The translations under genes and the position numbers were made by a program. A stretch of DNA of 64,000 nucleotides. Origin: Calditrichota bacterium. GTDB lineage: Bacteria; CLD3. Under the pieces are notes generated by a model. The model was not told the DNA's origin. It ran no database searches and saw nothing but the letters and a program-made list of their open reading frames with translations. Positions 26,065-34,084 of this stretch are shown here, in pieces. The DNA is taken from NCBI GenBank assembly GCA_008501735.1, contig QQUF01000035.1, forward strand, positions 148,468 to 212,467. Reading direction: 5' to 3'. The first letter of the stretch is position 1. Each line of letters opens with the position of its first letter.

Positions 26065-26811
26065 TTGAAAAATTTACTTTTGCTTTTTTCCCTTGTACTA
26101 CTCATCGGTTGCGGTGAAAAAAAAATTGAAAGCCAATGGTCAGATAGAAATTTCATTGTTGACGGTAGCAGTAAAGATTGGGAAAATTTTCCACTCGTTT
26201 ATGACGAAGATTTGAGACTCCTTTACGGAATTGCTAACAATGACACTTGCCTCTATTTAATGGTAAGATTTAGTGACAGAAGAATTTTTCACCAACTCTC
26301 AAGGCTTGGTTTTACGGTTTGGTTTAACGAAAATAATGAAAAACAAGAGACCTTAGGAATTCACTACATTAATGAATTTGAAAATAATTTTTCAAATGAA
26401 ACTGTTAGAAATTTACCTCAAGAAATTACACACTCAGGAACTTTTACTTTATCAGAAAGAGATTCTATAACAGGTGGAATTAACATCAAAAATGTTCGTG
26501 GGCTGCAAGCAGCAGCAAGTTACGAAGACGGTTCACATTGCTTTGAACTAAGTATTTCACTAAACGAAACAGAGAAAATGATTCAATCTTTGTCTATTTC
26601 GAGTGATGGCAAAATTAAACTTTGCTTGGAGATAGGTAATCTTGGTGAAACAGAAATGGTACAAAGAAGTCAAGATAGAAAATCAGGAGTAAGAAGAGGC
26701 GGAAGAGGTGGAGGAAACGGAAGAAGACAAGGCAAACCTCTTGAAAATTTTACTAAAAACTTAGAAAATAAAAAAATTTGGTTAACATTGAAACTTAACT
26801 CCAAAAGTTAA
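26065..26811 (+). CDS. lipoprotein with a CBM9/DOMON-like domain
   Basis: 248 residues from a TTG at 26065, the only in-frame start before the lipobox LLIGC; no good ribosome binding site is visible. After the lipid-attached Cys, the region FIVDGSSKDWENFPL ... NDTCLYLMVRFSD (about 28-72) looks like a CBM9/DOMON-type beta-sandwich. Near the C-terminus is an Arg/Gly-rich stretch (GVRRGGRGGGNGRRQG). Such domains often bind sugars or haem, but no specific ligand can be named. It sits between the Spy-like and CotH genes and may act with them in the envelope. Confidence 0.55.
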   Translation: MKNLLLLFSLVLLIGCGEKKIESQWSDRNFIVDGSSKDWENFPLVYDEDLRLLYGIANNDTCLYLMVRFSDRRIFHQLSRLGFTVWFNENNEKQETLGIHYINEFENNFSNETVRNLPQEITHSGTFTLSERDSITGGINIKNVRGLQAAASYEDGSHCFELSISLNETEKMIQSLSISSDGKIKLCLEIGNLGETEMVQRSQDRKSGVRRGGRGGGNGRRQGKPLENFTKNLENKKIWLTLKLNSKS

Positions 26812-26826
26812 TTATAAATTATAATG

Positions 26827-26844
26827 TTGTACCATAAAGTACAA
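26827..26844. promoter_or_regulatory. palindrome TTGTAC-N6-GTACAA upstream of the first cotH gene
   Basis: TGTAC-N6-GTACA ends 127 bp before the cotH start codon and about 76 bp before the sigma54-like -24 element. The same core lies at nearly the same distance from the second cotH gene (29375-29406), so it is probably a shared regulator site. Confidence 0.5.
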
Positions 26845-26915
26845 TTCCAACACTCAAAATTCTTCAGAAAACAACAAAGTGCTTTTCTAAGAGCTTAAAA
26901 GGGTTAGTTTGAATT

Positions 26916-26934
26916 TTTGGTATGAATCTTGAAT
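26916..26934 (+). promoter_or_regulatory. sigma54-like promoter of the first cotH gene
   Basis: TTGGTATGAATCTTGAA has GG at 26919-26920 and GA ten bases later. It resembles the consensus TGGCACG-N4-TTGC except that the -12 C is A. The second cotH gene carries TTGGTACGAATATTGAC at the matching place. Confidence 0.4.
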
Positions 26935-26969
26935 TAAGAAATAGAAATTAAAAATAAGGAACCTAAAAA

Positions 26970-29270
26970 ATGAAAAAAATTACTCTACTACTCACAAGTT
27001 CAATTTTGTTGCTTGTTACGCTAAACCTTTTCAGTCAAGGTTTGTATGATATTAACACAATCAACACGATTGACATTACTTTCACAGAATCAAATTGGGA
27101 CCAAATTTTAGACAATTATTACGCTGCTGAAAACGATGAAAGACTCATAGGAACTGCTGTTATCAACGGAGTTCAGTACGACAGCGTTGGAGTTAAGTAC
27201 AAAGGCAATTCAACTTACAGTGCAAACAACGTTAAGAACCCTCTTAATATCAAGCTAAATTACATTTTAGACCAAGACTATGACGGTTATAAAACTCTAA
27301 AATTATCAAATGGGGCAAATGACCCTGCTTTCATTCGTGAGGTTCTTTCATACGAAGTCGCAAGAAAATATATGGATGCTTCGTTAGCAAATTTCACGAA
27401 AGTTTACATTAATGGAAATTACCACGGACTTTACACAAGTGTCGAATCGGTCAACGGAGATTTTCAAGAAAATTTCTTAAATGCAGATGATGACAACACA
27501 AGAATTAAATGTAATCCTGTCAGTGTCCAGAATGGTGGCTCTTCTTTAAGTTACTTGGGAACTGACTCAACTTCTTACTATAACTACTACGAAATGGCTT
27601 CTGATTATGGTTGGCAAGATTTGATTGATTTGACTTACACAATCAACAACGACCCAACAAACATCGAAAACATTCTTGATATTGACAGAACTTTATGGAA
27701 ATTAGCTTACAATAATGTTTTTGTAAATTTAGACAGTTACACAGGTGTTTTTCGCCAAAATTATTATTTAATCAAAAATGACAACGGAATCATCTCTCCT
27801 GTAATTTGGGATTTAAATATGTCTTTCGGGGGATTTGGAATGTTAAACCAAGGACCTGGCGGAAGTGGCTCAACTACTTTAATAACTATGGATCCTCTTT
27901 TAAGACAAAACGAATCAGGTTGGCCACTCCTCAACTTGCTTCTTGGAAATCCGACTTACAAAAAAATGTATATGGCCCACTGCCGAACAATGTTGGAAGA
28001 AAATGTTATCAATGGTTGGTACTCAGCAAAAGCAGATTCTTTGCAAGACTTAATTGCTGTTGATTACCAAGCAGACCAAAACAAGTTTTATACTTATTCA
28101 CAAATGCTTACAAATTTAAATTCTTCAGTTTCAGGTGGTGGAGGCGGACCTGGCGGTTCAACAGTTGGAATTACTCAACTTATGGAAGCACGAAGAACTT
28201 ACTTGGAAACTCACGCTGAATATACTTACACTCCTCCAACAATCAGTAACATTCAAGTAAGCAATACAAGTTCTTTGGCAACTTTTAACGTAACAATTAC
28301 AAACGGAACCACTGCTTTCCTCGGTTATAAACTCAGTAAAAAAGATGAGTTCACAAAAGTAGAAATGTTTGACGACGGAAACCACAACGACGGTGCTGCA
28401 GGCGATGGAGTTTTTGGAATTGAAGTTCCTGTTCAAGTTGGAAAAGTTAAATACTATTTTTACTCTGAAAATACAAACGCAGGAATGTTTTCACCTGAAA
28501 GAGCTCAGCACGAATTTTATGAATTGCCTGTAAACAGCGATGTTGTGATTAACGAATTTATGGCTTCAAACGATACAACTGTTGCTGACCAAGATGGTGA
28601 ATTTGATGATTGGATTGAACTTTACAATACTTCAAACAGCCCAATTTCTCTAAATGGATTCTTCTTAACTGACGACAACAACGACTTAACTCAATGGGCT
28701 TTCCCTGACACAACAATCGGAGCGAATGATTTTCTAATCGTTTGGGCTGATAACGATTCTGGACAAGTTGGTTTACACGCAAATTTCAAACTTTCTGCTG
28801 GAGGCGAAGATATTTTCCTTGTTGATGCTGACACAAACATTGTTGACGAAGTTGATTTTGGAAATCAAAATAATGATGAATCTTATGGAAGATTTCCAGA
28901 TGGAACAGGAGATTTTGGAATAATGACAAATCCTACTTTTGCTGCTCCAAATTCGAACCTCACAAGTATTTTTGAAGGTGAAGAAATTACTCCAAGAAGT
29001 TTTAGCCTTGAGCAAAACTTCCCTAATCCTTTCAACCCAACAACTACGATTAATTACGAATTAGAAATTACGAATTACGAATTTGCGAGACTCTCAATTT
29101 TTAATGTTCTTGGACAAAAGGTAAAAGAATTTGAACTTACAGAACCAAAAGGTTCGGTTGTTTGGAACGGAACTGATTCTTTTGGAAAACAAGTTTCAAG
29201 CGGAGTTTATTTTTACCGATTAGAATCTGCAAACCAAGTCCAAACTCGTAGAATGATTTTACTAAAATAA
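26970..29270 (+). CDS. secreted CotH kinase-family protein with lamin-tail domain and C-terminal sorting domain (copy 1)
   Basis: 766 residues. A signal peptide (1-24) precedes a CotH domain (about 30-370) with VGVKYKGNSTYSAN, LKLSNGANDPAFIREVL, VYINGNYHGLYTSVE and VIWDLNMSFGGF, the conserved order in spore-coat CotH kinases and their relatives. A Gly-rich linker, a beta-sandwich, a lamin-tail domain (about 520-655, VINEFMASND ... DDWIELYNTS) and a type IX-secretion-like C-terminal domain (about 678-766) follow. It is probably surface exposed. From codon 349 to past the stop it is identical to copy 2. Confidence 0.85.
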   Translation: MKKITLLLTSSILLLVTLNLFSQGLYDINTINTIDITFTESNWDQILDNYYAAENDERLIGTAVINGVQYDSVGVKYKGNSTYSANNVKNPLNIKLNYILDQDYDGYKTLKLSNGANDPAFIREVLSYEVARKYMDASLANFTKVYINGNYHGLYTSVESVNGDFQENFLNADDDNTRIKCNPVSVQNGGSSLSYLGTDSTSYYNYYEMASDYGWQDLIDLTYTINNDPTNIENILDIDRTLWKLAYNNVFVNLDSYTGVFRQNYYLIKNDNGIISPVIWDLNMSFGGFGMLNQGPGGSGSTTLITMDPLLRQNESGWPLLNLLLGNPTYKKMYMAHCRTMLEENVINGWYSAKADSLQDLIAVDYQADQNKFYTYSQMLTNLNSSVSGGGGGPGGSTVGITQLMEARRTYLETHAEYTYTPPTISNIQVSNTSSLATFNVTITNGTTAFLGYKLSKKDEFTKVEMFDDGNHNDGAAGDGVFGIEVPVQVGKVKYYFYSENTNAGMFSPERAQHEFYELPVNSDVVINEFMASNDTTVADQDGEFDDWIELYNTSNSPISLNGFFLTDDNNDLTQWAFPDTTIGANDFLIVWADNDSGQVGLHANFKLSAGGEDIFLVDADTNIVDEVDFGNQNNDESYGRFPDGTGDFGIMTNPTFAAPNSNLTSIFEGEEITPRSFSLEQNFPNPFNPTTTINYELEITNYEFARLSIFNVLGQKVKEFELTEPKGSVVWNGTDSFGKQVSSGVYFYRLESANQVQTRRMILLK

Positions 29271-29333
29271 TTTTACTTTCTTTTCATAATGGGTTCCTAA
29301 ATAGCGTCTCGATTTATTTCAAGACGCTATTCC
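28014..29333 (+). repeat. 1,320-bp direct repeat, copy 1 (3' part of cotH and its terminator)
   Basis: I found no difference between 28014-29333 and 30564-31883 (offset 2,550 bp) when comparing them line by line. The identity starts inside the CotH domain and ends just after the hairpin beyond the stop codon, where the sequences diverge at once. The upstream parts of the two genes are clearly diverged, so this is best explained by gene conversion or unequal crossing-over. Confidence 0.85.
29300..29331 (+). terminator. hairpin after cotH copy 1
   Basis: AATAGCGTCT and AGACGCTATT form a perfect 10-bp stem with a 12-nt loop, 30 nt past the stop, followed after three C by five T residues. It is duplicated after copy 2. 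Confidence 0.6.
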
Positions 29334-29374
29334 CTTTTTGGGACTTTTAATTCTAAAATTATTTTTTCATTTAA

Positions 29375-29406
29375 ATTAGAAGTGTACAGATAAGTACACT
29401 TCTAAT
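29375..29406. promoter_or_regulatory. 13-bp inverted repeat with TGTAC-N6-GTACA core upstream of the second cotH gene
   Basis: ATTAGAAGTGTAC and its complement are separated by AGATAA. The GTACA core ends 128 bp before the start codon and 74 bp before the -24-like element, matching the layout at the first cotH gene although the surrounding sequence differs. Confidence 0.5.
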
Positions 29407-29468
29407 ACCCCAAACTTAGCTTTAACAATCAAAATCCCCCTATCAAAGTTTTAAATCCATTTTTTAAT

Positions 29469-29486
29469 TTTGGTACGAATATTGAC
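29469..29486 (+). promoter_or_regulatory. sigma54-like promoter of the second cotH gene
   Basis: TTGGTACGAATATTGAC has GG at 29472-29473 and GA at 29484-29485, ten bases apart. It matches TGGCACG-N4-TTGC at most positions but has A for the -12 C. Confidence 0.42.
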
Positions 29487-29525
29487 TGAGTAGTAAATAA
29501 AAAATTAAACTTAGGAACTAATAAA

Positions 29526-31820
29526 ATGAAAAAAATTACTTTACTTACAAGCTCAATTTTACTACTTGTCTCACTAAACCTTTTCGGTCAAGGTTTTTAC
29601 GACACTAACACAATTAACACAATCGAAATTACTTTCGCCGAATCTAATTGGGACCAAATTTTAGACAATTATTATTCGGCTGGAAATGACGACAGACTTA
29701 TTGGAACTGCTTTAGTAAATGGAGTTCAGTACGATAGTGTTGGAGTTAAGTACAAAGGTAATTCAACCTATAGTGCAAACAATGCCAAAAACCCTCTTAA
29801 CATAAAATTAAATCATATTTTAGACCAAGACTACGATGGTTACCAAACTCTAAAACTTTCAAGCGGAGCAAAAGACCCTTCATTTGTGCGTGAGGTTTTA
29901 TCTTACGAAATTTCAAGGAAATATATGGATGCTTCACAAGCAAATTTCATAAAAGTTTACATCAACGGAAATTATCACGGACTTTACACAAGTGTCGAAT
30001 CTGTGAACGGAGATTTCCAAGATGGATATTTAAATGCGGACAAAGACAACACAAGAATCAAATGTAATCCTGTCAGTGTTTTTAATGGAGGTTCTTCACT
30101 TGAATATTTGGGAACCGATTCAACATCTTACTATGACTACTACGAAATGGCTTCTGAGTATGGTTGGCAAGATTTGATTGATTTGACTTACACAATCAAC
30201 AACGACCCAACAAACATTGAGAACTTTCTCGATATTGACAGAACTATTTGGAAACTCGCTTTCAACAATGTTTTTGTAAATTTGGACAGCTATACTGGAC
30301 CTTTTAAACAAAACTATTATTTAATAAAAAATGACAACGGAATTTTAGTTCCTGTAATTTGGGACTTTAATGAAAGTTTTGGTGGTTTTTCAATGATTGG
30401 TGGCACTGGAGGAGGAGGACAAACTGCCTTAATGCAACTCGACCCTCTTTTAAGACAAAACGAATCTGATTGGCCACTTTTAAATCTACTTCTTGGAGAC
30501 CCAACTTACAAAAATATGTACATTGCACATTGCCGAACAATGCTTCAAGAAAATGTTTCAAGCGGTTGGTACTCAGCAAAAGCAGATTCTTTGCAAGACT
30601 TAATTGCTGTTGATTACCAAGCAGACCAAAACAAGTTTTATACTTATTCACAAATGCTTACAAATTTAAATTCTTCAGTTTCAGGTGGTGGAGGCGGACC
30701 TGGCGGTTCAACAGTTGGAATTACTCAACTTATGGAAGCACGAAGAACTTACTTGGAAACTCACGCTGAATATACTTACACTCCTCCAACAATCAGTAAC
30801 ATTCAAGTAAGCAATACAAGTTCTTTGGCAACTTTTAACGTAACAATTACAAACGGAACCACTGCTTTCCTCGGTTATAAACTCAGTAAAAAAGATGAGT
30901 TCACAAAAGTAGAAATGTTTGACGACGGAAACCACAACGACGGTGCTGCAGGCGATGGAGTTTTTGGAATTGAAGTTCCTGTTCAAGTTGGAAAAGTTAA
31001 ATACTATTTTTACTCTGAAAATACAAACGCAGGAATGTTTTCACCTGAAAGAGCTCAGCACGAATTTTATGAATTGCCTGTAAACAGCGATGTTGTGATT
31101 AACGAATTTATGGCTTCAAACGATACAACTGTTGCTGACCAAGATGGTGAATTTGATGATTGGATTGAACTTTACAATACTTCAAACAGCCCAATTTCTC
31201 TAAATGGATTCTTCTTAACTGACGACAACAACGACTTAACTCAATGGGCTTTCCCTGACACAACAATCGGAGCGAATGATTTTCTAATCGTTTGGGCTGA
31301 TAACGATTCTGGACAAGTTGGTTTACACGCAAATTTCAAACTTTCTGCTGGAGGCGAAGATATTTTCCTTGTTGATGCTGACACAAACATTGTTGACGAA
31401 GTTGATTTTGGAAATCAAAATAATGATGAATCTTATGGAAGATTTCCAGATGGAACAGGAGATTTTGGAATAATGACAAATCCTACTTTTGCTGCTCCAA
31501 ATTCGAACCTCACAAGTATTTTTGAAGGTGAAGAAATTACTCCAAGAAGTTTTAGCCTTGAGCAAAACTTCCCTAATCCTTTCAACCCAACAACTACGAT
31601 TAATTACGAATTAGAAATTACGAATTACGAATTTGCGAGACTCTCAATTTTTAATGTTCTTGGACAAAAGGTAAAAGAATTTGAACTTACAGAACCAAAA
31701 GGTTCGGTTGTTTGGAACGGAACTGATTCTTTTGGAAAACAAGTTTCAAGCGGAGTTTATTTTTACCGATTAGAATCTGCAAACCAAGTCCAAACTCGTA
31801 GAATGATTTTACTAAAATAA
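29526..31820 (+). CDS. secreted CotH kinase-family protein with lamin-tail domain and C-terminal sorting domain (copy 2)
   Basis: 764 residues with the same domain order as copy 1: signal peptide, CotH domain, Gly-rich linker (GGGGGPGGS), lamin-tail domain and sorting domain. The first 345 residues are only about four-fifths identical by eye (for example SNGANDPAF against SSGAKDPSF), while the remaining 418 are identical. The CotH motifs KYKGNSTYSAN and VIWDFNESFGGF are intact, so it should be functional. The 255-nt intergenic region before it holds the palindrome and promoter-like element. Confidence 0.85.
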   Translation: MKKITLLTSSILLLVSLNLFGQGFYDTNTINTIEITFAESNWDQILDNYYSAGNDDRLIGTALVNGVQYDSVGVKYKGNSTYSANNAKNPLNIKLNHILDQDYDGYQTLKLSSGAKDPSFVREVLSYEISRKYMDASQANFIKVYINGNYHGLYTSVESVNGDFQDGYLNADKDNTRIKCNPVSVFNGGSSLEYLGTDSTSYYDYYEMASEYGWQDLIDLTYTINNDPTNIENFLDIDRTIWKLAFNNVFVNLDSYTGPFKQNYYLIKNDNGILVPVIWDFNESFGGFSMIGGTGGGGQTALMQLDPLLRQNESDWPLLNLLLGDPTYKNMYIAHCRTMLQENVSSGWYSAKADSLQDLIAVDYQADQNKFYTYSQMLTNLNSSVSGGGGGPGGSTVGITQLMEARRTYLETHAEYTYTPPTISNIQVSNTSSLATFNVTITNGTTAFLGYKLSKKDEFTKVEMFDDGNHNDGAAGDGVFGIEVPVQVGKVKYYFYSENTNAGMFSPERAQHEFYELPVNSDVVINEFMASNDTTVADQDGEFDDWIELYNTSNSPISLNGFFLTDDNNDLTQWAFPDTTIGANDFLIVWADNDSGQVGLHANFKLSAGGEDIFLVDADTNIVDEVDFGNQNNDESYGRFPDGTGDFGIMTNPTFAAPNSNLTSIFEGEEITPRSFSLEQNFPNPFNPTTTINYELEITNYEFARLSIFNVLGQKVKEFELTEPKGSVVWNGTDSFGKQVSSGVYFYRLESANQVQTRRMILLK

Positions 31821-31883
31821 TTTTACTTTCTTTTCATAATGGGTTCCTAAATAGCGTCTCGATTTATTTCAAGACGCTATTCC
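30564..31883 (+). repeat. 1,320-bp direct repeat, copy 2
   Basis: Second copy of the segment at 28014-29333. It covers codon 347 to the stop of the second cotH gene and the downstream hairpin. A direct repeat of this length can recombine and delete or amplify the 2,550-bp unit. Confidence 0.85.
31850..31881 (+). terminator. hairpin after cotH copy 2
   Basis: Identical 10-bp stem (AATAGCGTCT/AGACGCTATT) to that at 29300-29331, but followed here by CCATTTT, so the T-run is weaker. Confidence 0.55.
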
Positions 31884-31962
31884 ATTTTAGAGCAAAATTT
31901 AGTAACTGCAACCAAATTCAAATTTCCTTAGTATTGCTTTCCAATAAAAAAGAGGTTTGAAA

Positions 31963-33444
31963 ATGCTAAGACAGTTTTTCCTAATTTTAACTTTACCGTT
32001 AACCCTTTCAGCACAAGAAACAAAAATCCAACCAAACGACACTTCAAGTGGTGACTTCTTCGGTCAATCAGTTGACTGTTGGCAAAATTTCGCCGTTGCT
32101 AGTTCTCCGAAAAATTTGAATCTTGGGGCAGTTTATATTTTTGAAAAATTAGGAATGAACTGGAATGAAACTACAAAACTTACCGCTTCTGACGGAAGTT
32201 TAGGAGATGATTTTGGTACTTCTGTTTCAATCGAAAGTAACTTAGTTGTAGTTGGTTCACAAAATGACAGCACAGGTTCAGTTTATATTTTTGAAAAGCA
32301 AAATTCCACGTGGAACGAAGCTGCAAAGCTGATTCCGAATGACGGACAAGAGTTTGACAAGTTTGGAAGTTCAGTTTCAATTTCAGGTAGTTTTATTGCA
32401 ATCGGTTCAAAAGATAACGATACAAACGGTAACAACTCGGGAGCTGTTTACATTTTTGAGAAAGTCGGAAACAGCTGGGTTCAAAATTCGAAAATCACTG
32501 CAAGCGACGGAAGTGCAAACGATAGATTCGGAAACTCCGTTAAAATTGAAAATGATTTTTTAGTAGTAGGAGCAAGTGGGAACAGCGATTTCGGAGGGAA
32601 TTCTGGCTCGGCTTATATTTTTAGAAAAATTGGTTCAAGTTGGATTGAAGAGGCAAAACTTTTACCAAATGACGGTCAATTAGGTGCATTTTTTGGAAAC
32701 TCAGTTTCGATTTCTGATAGCACTGTTTTAGTTGGTGCTTTTCGAGATTTCAAAAATGGAATTCCCGAAGGCTCAGCTTATATTTTTCAAAAAAGTGGAA
32801 ACATTTGGTCACAAGAAGCAAAGCTCGAAGGAGCAGACATAACCGATAATGACTTTTTTGGAAGTTCTGTTGAAATTAAAAACGATTTAGCTTTTGTTGG
32901 AACTTATTGGGGCAAAGCAAACGGAATTCACTCTGGAACTGTTTACATTTTTGAAAAGTCAGGAAATCTTTGGAATTTTGAATCAAAATTAAGTGCAAGC
33001 GATGGAGCTTCACTTGACCATTTTGGAGGTTCAGTAGCTTTTGATAACGGGAATCTTTTAGTTGGAGCAGCTTACGACGACGACAATGGAATGAATTCAG
33101 GCTCGGCTTACATTTACGATTTAAATTCAGTTGTTTCTGTCAACGAGGGACAAAATCTTTTCACTCCGAAAGGTTTCACCCTTGAACAAAATTTTCCAAA
33201 CCCTTTTAATCCAACAACAACAATAAATTACGAATTGGAAACGACATTTTTTAAAAATGCAAAAATCCAAATCTTTAACGTTCTCGGAAGAAAAATCAGG
33301 GAGTTTAAACTAATAAACCCAAAAGGTTCGGTCGTTTGGAATGGAGAAGATATTTCGGGAAACAGAGTAGCGAGTGGAATTTATTTTTACAGATTAAAAT
33401 TTGGGAAAAAAAGCAAAATCAGAAAAATGATTTTGCTTAAATAA
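31963..33444 (+). CDS. secreted FG-GAP repeat protein with C-terminal sorting domain
   Basis: 493 residues from the ATG at 31963, with GAGG upstream. A signal peptide ends near LSAQET. At least six repeats of about 50-58 residues follow, each with DxFGxSV ... GSxYIFEK (for example DDFGTSVSIE and GAVYIFEK), the FG-GAP/beta-propeller pattern seen in integrin-like and autotransporter proteins. The C-terminal 90 residues are a sorting domain (NFPNPFNPTTTINYELE; GSVVWNGEDISG). It is related to, but diverged from, the cotH sorting domains. It is probably cell-surface or released. Confidence 0.82.
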   Translation: MLRQFFLILTLPLTLSAQETKIQPNDTSSGDFFGQSVDCWQNFAVASSPKNLNLGAVYIFEKLGMNWNETTKLTASDGSLGDDFGTSVSIESNLVVVGSQNDSTGSVYIFEKQNSTWNEAAKLIPNDGQEFDKFGSSVSISGSFIAIGSKDNDTNGNNSGAVYIFEKVGNSWVQNSKITASDGSANDRFGNSVKIENDFLVVGASGNSDFGGNSGSAYIFRKIGSSWIEEAKLLPNDGQLGAFFGNSVSISDSTVLVGAFRDFKNGIPEGSAYIFQKSGNIWSQEAKLEGADITDNDFFGSSVEIKNDLAFVGTYWGKANGIHSGTVYIFEKSGNLWNFESKLSASDGASLDHFGGSVAFDNGNLLVGAAYDDDNGMNSGSAYIYDLNSVVSVNEGQNLFTPKGFTLEQNFPNPFNPTTTINYELETTFFKNAKIQIFNVLGRKIREFKLINPKGSVVWNGEDISGNRVASGIYFYRLKFGKKSKIRKMILLK

Positions 33445-33446
33445 GT

Positions 33447-34019
33447 TTAGAACCAATCCAATTTACCCAATTCAGGAACTTTATCTTTAATTTCATCTTT
33501 CATATCTTTGAGATGGTCACCGACTTTTTCTAAGGCTTTAGCTTTCTTTTCCAAGATTTCACCTTTTACTTCAAGTTCATTGGCTTTTTTTTCAAGGTCA
33601 GCTTCAACGTCTTCAAGTTCAGAATCTGAAAACATTGCTTCGAAAGCACCTGAAACAGCTTCAAGACCTAACTCTACTCCGTCTTTTCCTAATTCAACTC
33701 CTTCAAGTCCAATATCTTTTACCTTTTCAAGTAACTCCAAAAAGGTTTCGTTAAACTCTCCAACAAGTCTCTTTTGTTTTGAGTTTAACTTTATTTTTTC
33801 ACCATCAATAAAAATTTCGTTATCAGAAGTAAATTTGACTTCTGAGCCATCATTTTTAAAAGTAACATTTCTGTCGTCGTCAAAATCCAAATCGCAATCA
33901 AGATTCAGAAATTCCATATCCTGAACTTTATCGTAAGAAGAGCCTTTTTTTCCACCAATTGCAAAACTTTGTGAAAAAATTGACACAACAATAAAAAGTG
34001 AAATTAATAACTTTTGCAT
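33447..34019 (-). CDS. exported DUF2884 (YggN-like) family protein
   Basis: 190 residues with a signal peptide (1-20, cleavage near SFAIG). The segment EIFIDGEKIKLNSKQKRL ... VELGKDGVELGLEAVSGA (about 68-125) has the DUF2884/YggN pattern. An acidic coiled coil (about 130-185) follows. The family is periplasmic and of unknown function. Its stop codon is only 2 nt from that of the convergent FG-GAP gene. Confidence 0.6.
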   Translation of the reverse strand: MQKLLISLFIVVSIFSQSFAIGGKKGSSYDKVQDMEFLNLDCDLDFDDDRNVTFKNDGSEVKFTSDNEIFIDGEKIKLNSKQKRLVGEFNETFLELLEKVKDIGLEGVELGKDGVELGLEAVSGAFEAMFSDSELEDVEADLEKKANELEVKGEILEKKAKALEKVGDHLKDMKDEIKDKVPELGKLDWF

Positions 34020-34084
34020 TTTTTATGAATCCTTAGAAATTTAATTTTAAGAACTTACGCACTAAAATTTGGTTGGTTACAAAA

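Noticed and set aside
28158..31565. Pairs of identical minus-strand open frames inside both cotH genes
   Set aside because: They are identical only because the coding strand is duplicated; composition and lack of start signals mark them as shadows.
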